This document shows positions 1-12,100 of a stretch of 64,000 nucleotides of DNA, one piece after another. The DNA comes from Flectonema sp. DT1601 (taxonomy: Eukaryota; Euglenozoa; Diplonemea; Diplonemida; Diplonemidae), in contig OZ025834.1 in assembly GCA_964019425.1 (NCBI GenBank), forward strand, positions 254,501 through 318,500. The letters are read 5' to 3'. Numbering within the stretch: the stretch's first letter is position 1; each line of letters opens with the position of its first letter. The notes under the pieces were generated by a model that was not told the origin of the DNA, ran no database searches, and was given only the letters and a program-made list of their open reading frames with translations. Both the position numbers and the translations under genes were made by a program.

Positions 1-586
1 TTTCTTTTCAAAACTTATAATGAAATTAAATAATTATAAAAAAAATTATAAAAATAAAAAAAGGAAAATCAGATCTCCATTTTTTTTTTTTTTTTTTCTT
101 CCGAATCTCTTGCCTAAGCGACACTGATGTCGTAACCAAGAACAAAGTGGAATACACCATCACATGCCTGTATCACTCATCGAGCGTATTTCTTTATTAA
201 CCTCTCAATAAAATAAAAAAATAAAAAACAAACCTTATATAAAGTAACGATTGCTGACCTTGCTGCTGAAATTGTCTTTTTTTTTTTTTTTTTTTTTATT
301 ATTATTGTATCAACATGAAAAAAACATGAAAGTAACTCTTGCTTGTGCGCAGCAAAAAAAAAATTAAAAAAAAAAAAAAAAAAAAAAAAGGAAATCGTTT
401 CGCTTAAACATCGCTAGGAATATCAGCACACTAATCAAATCACTTACTTATATTTTCTAAAAGAACGAGAAGGAAAAAAAAAGAAAGCGGGGGGAAAAAA
501 AAGAGTATACGAAACAGGTAGAACTATCAAACTACAAAAAGCACACGATTTTCATTTGGGGAAAATAAAAGCGAGTGAAAGAAAGG

Positions 587-617
<31 letters not shown>

Positions 618-971
618 CCCCAGACACGTTGGATAACACTTTTACCAGTGGTGGTAGAGTAGTATATATCACTCTTTTTGTTGAGTAAAACAGAGCAACG
701 AAAAGACATGTTAGGTACTCTATTGTACGAAGAGACAGTTATAAAAACGGTAACACAAAAAGTCTGTAGAAGCACAGCGGAGGACAGACAGAAGAGTTTC
801 TTACGAGCTGAACTATTTATTTTTTACCAGAGGGATACCCATCTACTTTATTCAGAAAAAAGTGATTCGCCAACCACCATACACGTGTAAGCATCCTACG
901 TCATTTTTTCTATGCAGCAGTCACACATAACTTGCTCAGGTTTAACTTCCAATACTAACAACCCAACACTT
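1..971. other. AT-rich intergenic DNA downstream of AP1G1
   Basis: No supportable gene. The stretch is rich in homopolymers, with T runs near 80-97 and 277-297 and A runs near 354-389 and 588-616. The short reading frames here are low-complexity or unsupported. It lies 3' of the minus-strand gamma-adaptin gene and probably holds its 3' UTR; the left neighbour is outside the window. Confidence 0.6.
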
Positions 972-1531
972 CTACATCAGCGTACTTGGAAAGCCACTTA
1001 CAGTAAACTCTTCACTACAAGGAGTGATTCCGTGTGTGTATGACAATCTGATCTTAACCACAATAGGTTTTTGACCAGCGTTGTTATTAAAGTTATTATC
1101 AATATTCATAGTCTGAACGATGTATTGGGTCGGTGGAATCATGTCCTGTGGAGGGAATTTTATTTTATGTTCTTAGTTCTGTCCTCTCATACAAATAACT
1201 TATTAAAAAGAAAACAAGTCATACTGATTGAATTGGAGGCATGTTAAGTGAAGCTGTCTTTGTGACAGCAGCCAACAACTGAACCTTAGCAATTGGAGCT
1301 GATTGTGTTATGTTAGTAATCACCGCATCAGCAACAACCGCATGTGGTAAGGAAGGATTTGGTCTCATCACTGCGATGACAATACGAAGATGAGCATTTT
1401 GATAAGCATTAATACGACCTGTTTGTTGTTGTTGTTATTGCTAACTGTAGTCTTGTACTCATCTGTTTGTTTTGATAGAATAAATCACCCAATATACACA
1501 TACCCATCAAGTTGTACGGTGGTTGGTAAGG

Positions 1532-1570
<39 letters not shown>

Positions 1571-3748
1571 AAGAGGAAGCTGCTGTTGTTGAGGCTGAGA
1601 AGTCGGGTTACCAAATACGTCCATAATCGAAGACGAAGGTGCAACAGATTGTTGGACTGGTGCCTGCGGTGCAAGTGCAGGAACACCACCACCACCACCA
1701 AAGATCTCATCTAAGAATCCGGTGTTTGGCTTGGCAGGCTGAGCTGAGACTGCATCTGGTTGGGCTGATGCAGAACCTGTTTGTTTTATTTTGTTTTTAA
1801 AAAAAAGGAATCCCAACCCCACTACATTCTAACCTCGATGAATAACACCAATCAAAAACATACCAAACACATCATCGAGGAATGACTGACTTGAAGCAGG
1901 TTTTGCTACGTCAACTGGCAAAGCTTCCTGCGTGGCAGGAGCAGCAGGGATTTGTTCAGAAGGTGCTGACATGGAAGAGACTGCTGATCTTGCAGCAGCA
2001 CACTGAGCCACAGCAGGATCATCGTCTGTTAAGAATTGAAGATATTCCCAAGCACGTTGTTGAATGTCTAAGTCTAATGATGACTGTTGTGACTCGAGTG
2101 TTGGAATCACAAGAAGCTTAACTTCCTCAAATCTCACAGCTACCTTGAATAACGCACTCAAACAATACCCTTCTAATATAGTGTGCCTAGCAGCCATCAT
2201 TATTCCAGTTAGTGTGGTTACTAATTCTTCAGCAAATTGTTTCTTTTCTGTATTTGCAACCAAGACGTCGCACAGTTCTCCAACTGCCCAAGAACCTACT
2301 AGTAGAAGTGATTCCTTTCTAGTCAATACAACATCAAGGGGTTTACTGATTGCCGCCCATAGTTTAGTAACGCAATGCAATTTTAGTTCGTCGTCAGCAT
2401 CTTGAATTAATTTAATAAACCTACGTGAGTGATAAGTTTTTGTATACTGACCTGCTAATGCTAAAACCCGAAGCATGATATCAGCATGCCATTGAGGAGA
2501 TGGTGCAAATCTGTCAGCTGCCGTACAGATTTTTTCAGTTAAATCTTCCTTATGTAATTCATCACCAAAGTCTGATAGATATCCAATCAGGTCAGGTACT
2601 AACAATCTGATATTCGAAGCATTCACTAGTGTGTAGATCAGGTCGAGGGCACGTCTTCTAATAGAGACATCGACGTCTCTGAGACACTCAACGATTGTGT
2701 TTTTGTGTCTTTGGACTTTCTTAATATCTTTTTCAACTACCTTTGTCAGAGTATTCAATGCAACGTATCTGATGTTATTCTCGCGGGTTACTAAGAACCT
2801 TCCGAGGATGTTGATGCCGAGTACTCGTAAGCCATCATCGGATTCGATACCAATTATTGTATTTGAACACTCGTACAGAATCGCATATCCAGGTCCAACT
2901 TGTTCTGTGTTAGTAGCACATTGACCAAGAACATCATGCATGGCTTCAGAAGCTGCGATATTTCCTTTTCCTAAGATCCTCATAAGTTGTAGGATTCTGA
3001 CCTGTAAGAATGGATTCGCAATTCCATTTAAGTCGTCTTCTGTTGCGAAGGTGTCTGAAGTCATGACTAGTCTCTTCAACATAACAATTAACTGAGGTAG
3101 TAGTCTGGTGTATTGTTGAATGAATGCCTCTCCTTGTTCTAACTGAAGTGATTCTGTTACCAGTGCCATAGAACAGAGTAGTACACCGTTGTGGGTTTCG
3201 GTAGTGAAATTTGTCAGTCTTTCTAAGAATTCCTCACACATTGTTGGTACTCGTCTGATAATTCTAAGCGCTGCAAGACATGCTTTCTTTTTAGTATTTG
3301 GTGGTATTTGAGTTGCTAGAAATGTTGCAACTTCATTACCGAGATCACGAGCCATGTCTTCACCGGCGATGTTGGCGATTGTGACGAGAGCAAGACCCCG
3401 AATATCATCTTTTTTCGATGATAAATCGAGTTTAAGTTGATTTTCAACCAAAGTTAGTACCTCATGATTTTCATCCACTAGAAGAGAGAGGGCGAGGTAT
3501 CCGATTCGTTTCTCAAAGAAGAGGTCTGAAGTCATTAGGTTCATACACTCCATTTGACCAAACTCCGTTGGGTAACCCAATAAGTGAAAGAAAATCAATT
3601 TACTCACATTCCTCGCTCTGTACTGCTCCTTACCGGATTTAAATGCAGTTCGAATAGCAGCGCATTCGCTTGCGATGGTTTTCCTTTCGTCATTCGCTGT
3701 TTTGGATGCTCTCACAGCCCTGATGAGGTCTCTTAGTTTACTTGACAT
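972..3748 (-). CDS. AP1G1: AP-1 clathrin adaptor complex, gamma-adaptin subunit
   Basis: Large subunit of the AP-1 adaptor, which recruits clathrin and sorts cargo between trans-Golgi and endosomes. Four exons are read: 3748-1864, 1776-1504, 1418-1225 and 1145-972, with introns of 87, 85 and 79 nt, giving 841 aa (human about 820). The trunk shows the gamma pattern: RDLIRAVRASKT near the start, then AIRTAF, GYPTEFGQMECMNL, and GLRVLGINILGRFL followed by NIRYVALNTL. Exon 2 encodes a hinge with two FLD-[DE]-[VI]-FG-like repeats and a poly-Gln run. Exons 3-4 encode a gamma-ear: ITNITQSAPIAKVQLLAAV, then QYIVQTMN and KIRLSYTHG. An acceptor-like TTATTCTAG lies about 30 nt before the ATG. The trunk assignment is firm; the ear is read from spliced frames and is less certain. 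Confidence 0.93.
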
Positions 3749-4246
3749 TTAATTTTATTGACCCCCCCCCTCCTAGAATAATATTAAAAATAATGATCAA
3801 TACATTGTTGATAACCCAACTGATTAAAAGAAGCTTTCCTAACCTCTCACAGCATAGTTTATTTTGGTGTCATTCTATAAGAGATTTAACTTAGTTAATG
3901 GCTTTAACAATTATTTTATAAAAACATATATCACATTTAAAAATACGTTTAGTCTGAATACCAAACAGGTTGCCACTCTGGAGATGTATCCCCGTTCGGT
4001 TTTCATAATTTTTTTTTTTGAATTCTCGCGACACGATTCGCGAGAATTGGGAGAGAGCGAAGATCGACGTGTGTATATATAAAAAAAATAAAAAAAAAAA
4101 AACATGCACTAATACTTGTAAATCAACTACAAACTAATGTGATACCAAAAAAATGATACCAGCAACGACTATCCATGCGCATCAAATTTAGTAAGAAAAA
4201 AGCAGTTGAAAGATAAGAAGAGAGGGAGAAGAGAGAAAAATCGATT
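3749..4246. other. Intergenic spacer between AP1G1 and sulfatase gene
   Basis: No gene seen. It contains a C run near 3764 and a strong inverted repeat at 4021-4048, listed separately. On the minus strand this is the 3' side of the sulfatase gene and the 5' side of AP1G1. Confidence 0.55.
4021..4048. repeat. Perfect inverted repeat with CTCGCGA half-sites
   Basis: Arms AATTCTCGCGA (4021-4031) and TCGCGAGAATT (4038-4048) are perfect complements around a 6-nt loop CACGAT. They lie about 270 bp upstream of the AP1G1 start codon and just after a T run. The centre resembles CTCGCGAG-type promoter palindromes known from other eukaryotes. It could equally be a transcript-end hairpin of the upstream gene. 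Function is not established. Confidence 0.5.
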
Positions 4247-5725
4247 TTATGAGTTTTGAGTACAAACAGGTCCACTAAACCCATGATGGTGTTCAGCATA
4301 TTTAGAAAGTGGAATGCAAGAAGTGTATCCGGGAGTTGAGTTAGTTTGAAATGATGTTTTTAATTTCTCACTAAGAAGCTTTTTAAGTTCTGAATACTGA
4401 GCTGGGTTTTCACTTTTAACATTAAAATGTTCACCAGGATCTTCTTTGATATTAAAAAGACAATCACTAGGGCAACCAACATCCTTATCGACCCGAGGCT
4501 CGTATGTTGAATTTGGGTGAATTGGACCTGTCCACCATCCTTTTTTCTGCTGAGATGTTAAGACTAACTTCCACGGATAGTTTATAATTGCGTCGTTTGA
4601 AAGGCAAATTTCAGTTCTTTGAGAAGAAGTATTGTCATCCATCAGTGCTGGCCAAGCGTTTATTGAGTCGATGTTTGGCAATCCCGCAATGGAATCACTG
4701 GCACTGATGTTTGATAAATAGCAAGCCGTGGCATACCAGTCAGTGATGTGAATTAGTCCATCAAAACGGGTTCCCCTTTTTGATAAAGGAATCACTCCAC
4801 CGCTGATAAATGCAACCACGCGAACACCACCTTCAAAATCTGTAAACTTCATGCCTCTTAGAGGGTAATTGTTTCCTCCAAAATCGCCATCTTCGCGTCC
4901 ACCGTTATCAGAGCTGAATATAATTAATGATTGATTCCACATTCCCCGTCGTTTAAGAGCTGAAGTGACATTTGCTATTCCGGAATCGAGAGCAGCAACC
5001 ATACCAGAATACATCTGTCTTAAAGGATAGTCAATTGATTTATTAAGAAACTTTTCAGGTGCTTCATTGGGAGTATGCGCCTCTTGCCAAGCATGGTACA
5101 AAAACAGAGGAACAGAAGGATCATGTGATTCTATGATCTCCACAGACCTTCTCGTATATTGATAACAATTGTATGTGGGTACATCACACATGGATGAATC
5201 ACAAGTAGATCCGTTCTTTCCATATGCTGGTGAATTGTCACTCCAGAGATCAACATATCCACCGTCGATTTGATTGTAGTGGTCTTCTTCTCCACCAAGA
5301 TAACCAAAAGATGATGAAAAACCTCTATTAATTGGTAGGTTAGCAGCGCATGATGATCCCGCATGCCATTTCCCAACTTGATGGCTGATGTATCCAGCGC
5401 TTGTTAGTTTATCTGCGATTGTCTTCATTCTGATATCAACTCCTCCAGCTTCATTAACAGGCTTGTTTTCCATATTCACATGATATGGTAATCTCCCACT
5501 TAACAAAGAACTCCTCGTTGGACTACAATATTTAAAGACGTAATGTCTGTCTAATTTAATTCCATCAAACGCCAACTGGTCGATTGTTGGAGTACTTACT
5601 TCAGTGTTGCCTTGGTAACCAATATTATAACTGCCTAGATCATCAGCTAAAAAGAATAGAACGTGGGGTTTAAATCCAAGGGGGAGGTTAGCCACAGCTG
5701 CAGTGAGTAGCTGAATAGCAATCAT
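4247..5725 (-). CDS. Sulfatase, arylsulfatase B-like, secreted or lysosomal
   Basis: Hydrolyses sulfate esters, likely in the lysosome or outside the cell. The start is placed at the ATG at 5725; the open frame continues seven codons upstream only through a GTG next to an acceptor-like TTCAG. The N-terminus MIAIQLLTAAVANLPLG looks like a signal peptide. LADDLG (DD about residues 28-29) supplies metal ligands. CSPTRSSLLSGR at about residues 67-78 is the sulfatase signature whose first Cys becomes formylglycine. GKWH and SSDNGG follow at the expected places. Length is 492 aa, normal for the family. The closest pattern is the ARSB/ARSI/ARSJ group (HYVFKYCSPTRSSLL, then GG.D.R, then HQVGKWH). Substrate cannot be told from sequence. 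Confidence 0.93.
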   Translation of the reverse strand: MIAIQLLTAAVANLPLGFKPHVLFFLADDLGSYNIGYQGNTEVSTPTIDQLAFDGIKLDRHYVFKYCSPTRSSLLSGRLPYHVNMENKPVNEAGGVDIRMKTIADKLTSAGYISHQVGKWHAGSSCAANLPINRGFSSSFGYLGGEEDHYNQIDGGYVDLWSDNSPAYGKNGSTCDSSMCDVPTYNCYQYTRRSVEIIESHDPSVPLFLYHAWQEAHTPNEAPEKFLNKSIDYPLRQMYSGMVAALDSGIANVTSALKRRGMWNQSLIIFSSDNGGREDGDFGGNNYPLRGMKFTDFEGGVRVVAFISGGVIPLSKRGTRFDGLIHITDWYATACYLSNISASDSIAGLPNIDSINAWPALMDDNTSSQRTEICLSNDAIINYPWKLVLTSQQKKGWWTGPIHPNSTYEPRVDKDVGCPSDCLFNIKEDPGEHFNVKSENPAQYSELKKLLSEKLKTSFQTNSTPGYTSCIPLSKYAEHHHGFSGPVCTQNS

Positions 5726-7049
5726 GAATCTCTTTTTGAGTGGCACTGAATTGGTTAGAAGTAAACAAACAATGACTCTACAGTCACAGGACCGAAGTGA
5801 GAATAAATAATTTAAGTTACTTAATAACAGTCATTCTCAACACACATATTCATGTTTTTGTACGGGGAAAAAACAAAAATAAAAGAGTACAGAGATAAAG
5901 AACTTGTCATACCAATAAACTGAAGGAATCGTCTACCACAAACAGTAGTATTTTTTTACTTTCTTCAATATTATTATTTTTTTTTTTTTTCTTTTTCTCG
6001 TTTTTTCCCTATGTTTTTTTTTTTTTTTTTTTTTTTTATTTGTCGTTTTTTTTTTTTTCTCTTTTTTGTATTTACGCTAAACAATAACGATTTGGAGGGA
6101 ATTATTAAATTTAAAAAAAAAAAAAAAAAAAAAACTGACAATACGCACATTTTACCTGGAAAAGGTGAATAACATGAATCGACAAAAGGAGGGAGGTGAC
6201 AACATATAAAAAAAGGGTAGATAATTAAGGATATCCGAAAAGGATCACCGCAAGGTAACAAGCATGCCCGCGAAACAAGCATTGATTAATTATTTTCCAC
6301 TGAGAGGTAACATCACACCTCTATAGCCATGATCTGATTGTTTCGAGAAGGGGAAAAAAATGAAATGAAAATAAAATTAGGGGGCCTTATGATAATATTT
6401 ACAACTTTTTTTTGCCCTTTTTTTGAAAAAATTTTAAACTGCTGCAGATCATGGCTATTTTTTTTTTTTTCTTTTTCACCTCCTTACGTCTTAGCGTTCG
6501 TCAGCGCTTGAAAAGTAAAAATAAAACCACCCTGCAAAATAACTTTGACAAAAGGTAGCAATTTAAATTCATGGGGGAGAAGAAACCAGTGAGGAATGGA
6601 GAAAGGAGGGGAAATAAAATTTTGGAGAACAAGGACAGGAACCCCCTCAGCCTATTCCAATCTTAGGACGTTTTTTTTTTTTGTTTTTCGTTTTTTTTTT
6701 GTTCTTTTGATACTGCGCCTACTAAAGGAGCGCTTTTAAATTACACACGTATTTGTTACGTGATACGTTTTTTTTTTTTTTTTTTCATTCCCTGTCTTAT
6801 TTAAAATTCAGAGATAACACGGGGAATTTCCAATGCTTTTGCAAAGCATGTATGAAATTAAAATTTTTTTTTCTTTTTTTTAAAAATCAAAATGAAAAAA
6901 TCAGGAAAGAGATACCAAAGGTACTTGAGAAGCTAATACGCTAGTACGCAAAAGTGTGCTTGGCAAAAAAAAAGAAAGCACTTTCGTACACTCGTCACGT
7001 ACCTTCGGTTCATATTTTTTTGAATAAAAGGAGAATAAAAAGAACCAAT
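5726..7049. other. Homopolymer-rich intergenic region
   Basis: No gene is supported. There are many T runs of 10-22 nt (5978-5990, 6018-6038, 6764-6785) and an A run at 6113-6133. The frames reported here are Phe/Lys homopolymer artefacts. A 14-bp inverted repeat pair (6323-6458) is listed separately. The right edge is the 3' flank of the P5C dehydrogenase gene. Confidence 0.55.
6323..6458. repeat. 14-bp inverted repeat pair spanning 136 bp
   Basis: ATAGCCATGATCTG at 6323-6336 is exactly complementary to CAGATCATGGCTAT at 6445-6458. The pair could bound a very small inverted-repeat element or form a long-range hairpin. No clear target-site duplication is visible. No coding content lies between the arms. 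Confidence 0.4.
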
Positions 7050-8913
7050 TTATGCCATACTTGGGTACGTTATTCCTCTCAATGGGATCATGGTTTCCTT
7101 GGTTGATCTTGGGGAAGTCCATCTGTTTAGTTTATTGTGATTTTGGTTTGTTTTTTTTTTTTTTTTTATTAACAGTCTAGTGTTGTACAGTCCTATCATA
7201 CAACCGAAACTTTTCAGATTTTTTTTTTTTTGAAAAACAATAATAAATCATGTAATGGTATAAAACCATCTTCAATGGGGAAAAAAAAATAAATAAAAAA
7301 CGAAATAATACAAACCTCTGAAGGAAGGCAGCAGAACCAGCCTTGTCGTTTGTTCCACTTGACCTGGATCCTCCGAATGGCTGTTGTCCAACAATGGATC
7401 CGGTGGACTTGTCGTTGATGTAGAAATTTCCAACAGTGTGGTAAAGCTCCTGCTGAACTTCGTTAATTAACTTACGATCATTACAGAACAATGAACCAGT
7501 TAGACTGTATGGAGTAGATTCATCAATCAACTTAGGCATTGACATGAAGTCATTGTTGTCGTAAGCAAATACAGTCAAGACAGGTCCAAAGATCTCTTCA
7601 GTCATAGTCTTACACTTTGGATCAGTTGTTTCAATGATAGTTGGCTCAACAAACCAACCTTCCTTGTCTGAGTAGTTACCTCCAGCAACGATAGTACAGG
7701 CAGGGTCATTCTTAGCGTGTTCAATGTATGAGGTAATCTTTCTGTAAGCTCTTTCATCGATAACAGCTCCCATAAATGTGGTCATATCCTTGTGAACGTT
7801 ACCCATCTTAAGTGCTCTGGTGGCTTCAGCAAGTGGTTCCCTTAGCTCAGCCCACTTGTTCTTTGAGATGTACATTCTACTGGTGGCTGAACACTTCTGT
7901 CCCTGGTATTCGAATGACCCTCTGATTGTTCCACACTTGACGGACTCCATGTCAGCAGAGTCGTGAACCAGATGGAAGTTCTTACCACCACATTCACCAA
8001 CAAGAGTTGGGTATCCACGGTAGGTGTTGATATGTTTACCAACCTGTTCCCAAATGTCTGAAAAGGTTGCGGTCGATCCAGTGAATGCAACACCGGCCAA
8101 GTCCCTGTGTGGAATAACAAACTGGTTGTAAAGAGATGGGTCAGCTGGTACGAAGTTAATAACACCGTCTGGTAGACCAGCTTCCTTAAGAACCTTTAAG
8201 ATCAAATAGTTACTGTGAATAGCAGCATCAGAACACTTCCAAACAACAGTGTTACCCATCAGTGCTGGGGCAGTTGGAAGGTGAAGTCCAATAGCAGTGA
8301 AGTTAAAAGGACTGATCGCAGTAACGAATCCCTCAAGAGGACGATGATCACTGAAGTTCCAAGTGTACTTATCAGAAACTGGCTGCTGGCTGTAAATCTG
8401 CTCAGCGTACTTAACATCGTAACGGAGGAAGTCGATGGACTCAACTGAGGCATCGATTTCTGCCTGCCAAACAGTCTTTGACTGACCCAACATGGTAGAA
8501 GCTAAGATGTCTGATCTGTATTTAGTGGCGAGAAGGTCTGCTGCCTTGAGCCAAATAGCAGCTCTGTGTTGAAATGGCATTGCTGACCATTCCTTTTGTG
8601 CGGCTAAGGCAGCGTCAACAGCCTTCAAGATGATTTCCTTTGATGCGTAGTGGAACTTACACAATTCGGTTTTGTTGTCGTGAGGGATCTCTCTTGACAT
8701 TTCAGTTCCCTTGTACTCAACGCCGTTAACAACACATGGGATCTCCCACTTCTCACTTTCCATTCTCTTAACCGATGCTACAACATCAGCTCTCTCTTGT
8801 GATCCTGGAGCGTAGTTCAACAAAGGTTCGTTTACAACCTCAGGAATTTGGTATGAACCACAGATAGCTCCGTGGAAATTTCTTCTGGCAGATCTAATCG
8901 AAGATTTCATCAT
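7050..8913 (-). CDS. ALDH4A1: Delta-1-pyrroline-5-carboxylate dehydrogenase, mitochondrial
   Basis: Oxidises glutamate semialdehyde/P5C to glutamate with NAD, the last step of proline breakdown, normally in the mitochondrial matrix. Two exons: 8913-7316 and 7122-7050, intron 193 nt, 556 aa (human 563). Reading straight through at the donor gives an aberrant hydrophobic and Lys-rich tail. Splicing AG|GTTTGT to AAACAG| instead gives RWTSPRSTKETMIPL, matching the conserved RWTSPQ.IKET end of the family. The N-terminus (MMKSSIRSARRNFHGA) is Arg/Ser-rich like a mitochondrial presequence. FTGS (277-280), GECGGKNF (Glu 307) and QGQKCSA (catalytic Cys 341) are intact. FGGSRSSGTNDKAG precedes the splice. 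An acceptor-like CACTCACAG lies about 20 nt before the ATG. Confidence 0.95.
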
Positions 8914-9168
8914 TTTGTGAAATGGGGAATGGCTGTGAGTGCAGAAGTTGATTTGTAGACACAGTACAATTACTCCAATCAGATATAATAAAAGAAATAA
9001 TACAAATCGCCAACGTTCCCAAACGAAGGCAGGATACAGGTCCGCTACTCAAAGCAGTTACGCATGAGGTGATTACGTGTTTCCCAGAAAAAGGGGAAAA
9101 AAAAAAAGAGGAAAAAAAAACTACAAAACAAAAAAAAATGAATAAAATACAATAAAAGAACAACTTCA

Positions 9169-12100
9169 TTATTTCCAAGTAACGGTTTTGTATATTTTAC
9201 TTGGTGAAGACAATGATTCGTTAGTAGAACTTGAAGTCACTTGAGTGGATATCGCCGCAAGAATACCATCTCTGACAGCTGTCTCTCCCAACAGACGTGC
9301 ATAGGTATCTTCAGAGATCCGACGAGGGGTTAGTGATTTCGATGGGGACTTAATAGGAGACGGGATTACTTTATTCGGATCTTTTCTGATAAAAGCAGTC
9401 GCAAGCTTTTGACTTTCTCGAGCTGCATCTTCAGTCCGACGATCCGCTTCCGTGTAGTGAGATAGACGAGTTGACTTTTGTCGTTTGCTGTGATCTGAAA
9501 GAATCGTTTTTTCAGCATTTTGAATTAATCGATAATTGTCATGATCTCGTTTTCTCTGCTGTTCAATTCTTTTCCTTTCCATGTCGAGAGCTGTGGCGAT
9601 GACGGTGTCGTCAACTAATTTCTGTGCCATAACTTTGTGTGTACATTTACTTATGGATTTATTTAATGTTTCTCGTTGTTTTTGTAAGTTTCCCATCTGG
9701 ATGATGTCGTCTTGTTTTTGAGAATGAACCATCTTCTTATCAATTGCCTTGACTGTGTCTCTCCAGATCTGTTTTTCTCGTTGGTGTTCGTCGTTGATTT
9801 GCCGAAGTTCGCTGGCTGCTAATTCCGTTTTTGTTTGAAGCTGTTCTCGTCGTTGTCTAACCACCTGAATTTTACCATCTATGGTGTTTGCTTGTTTCAA
9901 TGCGGTGTGTGTTCTGTGGACGTCGATGTATCCCTTTCGACGTTTTTCTTCATTTTGAGCAAATCGACGAAGTTTTTCAACCTGTTCCCTCTCTTTAACT
10001 TCTAACGATCTATGTGCTGCTGTTTGCTGTCGGGTTCGATTCCTTTCAAGTTTCGCCTTCTTGTCGTGTTCTTCCTCCATTCTTTGTAAACGATATTCCC
10101 GTACTTGAACTCTCTTTTCTTGTTTTAGTGATTCTAATCGGTCGAATTCAGCAGCGGAGAGTTGGAGTTGGAGGTTGTCGCGAACGCGTTCTGGAGAAGC
10201 TTCATAATTTATTCCTTTGATTGGTTTTACATTTTGGTTTTCCAACTCTGCCATGGCTGTTTTAAGTACTTGGAGTTGACGATGTTGTTCTTGTACTGCC
10301 ATCTCTTGTAATTCTAATTTATCAATTCGTTCACGAGCTTCTCGCTCTCTTCGAAGACGTTCTTTTTTATTACGAATCTCGGCTTCGATGAGATTACTTT
10401 CCCAGACCTCATCTTGTAAGGTACGCCATTCACCAACGACATGCATCTCTAAGTTTATACGAGCGTCGTTCTCTCTGTCGAGAACTACACAACGGCTTTT
10501 GTCGTAAGTCTTGCCTAGGGCTGATCTTTGTTGGATGGTTAAGGCTAATTTTTGTAGAGCTTCTTCGTTGCATCTAAGGTGGGCATTGTTTCTTTCAACG
10601 CAGCTTATCTTTGCCATGACGAATTGTTGAAGGATTCGAACATGATTTTCAAGAGAGGACATCCGAGCCGATTGTAAGATTGAATGTGCATTTCGTTTTA
10701 GAAATATTTTTGTTTTTCCCAACTGAGCAGGAGCGAAGTCACCTGAATAGCTGATTCCGACAAACGAAAGAATCGATTTCGCAATGTCAGGAGGAGACGA
10801 CGATTTCGTATTAAAATTTAAAATACTTCCAAACTGACTAACAAAATTCTGATAAACTTCTCTAATCGGATAGCTACTACTCTTTAAAGACGTAGTTTCT
10901 AATATTAATAAACTCTTCAGCTGAGACATCACTAAATTCCCTTCAAACAATCCTCTCTTTCCGTCGACATTAGGCTTCACACAACGTATCCAATTGTAGG
11001 TTACGTTAGCCGGTCTTAATATTTCAGTGAATTTTGAGAACAATCCCTGTCTGTTTCCCATGTCAAGACGGTGACGATGCATTTTTGATACGGAGCTATC
11101 CTTAGAAGTTGCCAACAGATTACAAAGAGCATCAACTGTTGAAGGCTGGACCTTATTAGAACACCAATTAGTTACTGTGTATGTGACTTCAGCAGCGTAG
11201 TGATTAACTCGAAAACAATCCTTATCAAGTTGTCGTCTGGTGTATGACTTGTGTCGTTCAAACGTGTCTGTTAAAGTTAGTAAAAACTTTTGATCTAATT
11301 CAAAAGGCTCAGCTTCCGGATCGTAGCAATTATCCATCAACGTTAAGACACCACCCGGACCTGATATCATCTGAACAGCTCCAGCATTACTTTGATAAGC
11401 AACATAGCAGTTTGGGTTTGAAACTTCTTCATTTCTACACTCATCCATATCCTTCTTCAAAACGTTTTCGTTATACAGATGCTGTAATATTTCATTAAAA
11501 TTATTTATAGTCAGTTGTTCTAGTCCATTTTCACGCTGCAGTTCGAGTCCCGGTACGTCAATAAGTTTTATTGATTTTGTTGGAATTGGTATGTCCTGAT
11601 TAGTTTTTAATTTATCATTTATTACAGAGACCAACCACGCTACACAACTAGAGTAAAGGAAACAACATAGGACGTCTCTGGCTTCGTGAGCTTGGCGTTC
11701 AGAGTGACGGCGCGTTATGGTTTCGCCTCGGATTTTAAAAGTGGTGGAAAGCAACTTTGATTCCAATGAAGCCGCAGGGATCCCTAAGGCAGTAGCAGCA
11801 CATTTTAGATATTGTTTCGAAGACTCTACTATTGTAAGGACATCGGATTTTTCAACGAATGCCACTCTGTGAAGCAGCAACACTGCTGCGACCACTGCCC
11901 ACAGCGACCACCTTTCCGACTCCTTTACCGACAGTGTCTCCAGACAAGTTGTAATGTATCGAAATGATAGTCTTCCTCCATCACTACCTTCTTCTGATTC
12001 TAACGGTGGTGGTGGTGCTGGAGCTCCTACCTCTGGTACATTAAGTAAAGTATATTTAGATGCATTTCTATCTAAAGAGAATAGTTTACACGCTGATTCA

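Noticed and set aside
2424-2454. Possible 31-nt intron in gamma-adaptin (GTCAGT to CGTAG)
   Set aside because: Removing it causes an early stop, and the unspliced reading (AGQYTK) aligns with the family.
7177-7311. Lys/Phe-rich C-terminal extension of P5C dehydrogenase
   Set aside because: It is intron read-through. Splicing AG|GTTTGT to AAACAG| gives the conserved RWTSPRSTKET ending.
10028-10050. B-box-like GGGTTCGATTCC inside the myosin gene
   Set aside because: Lies within well-conserved coding sequence and has no surrounding tRNA stems.
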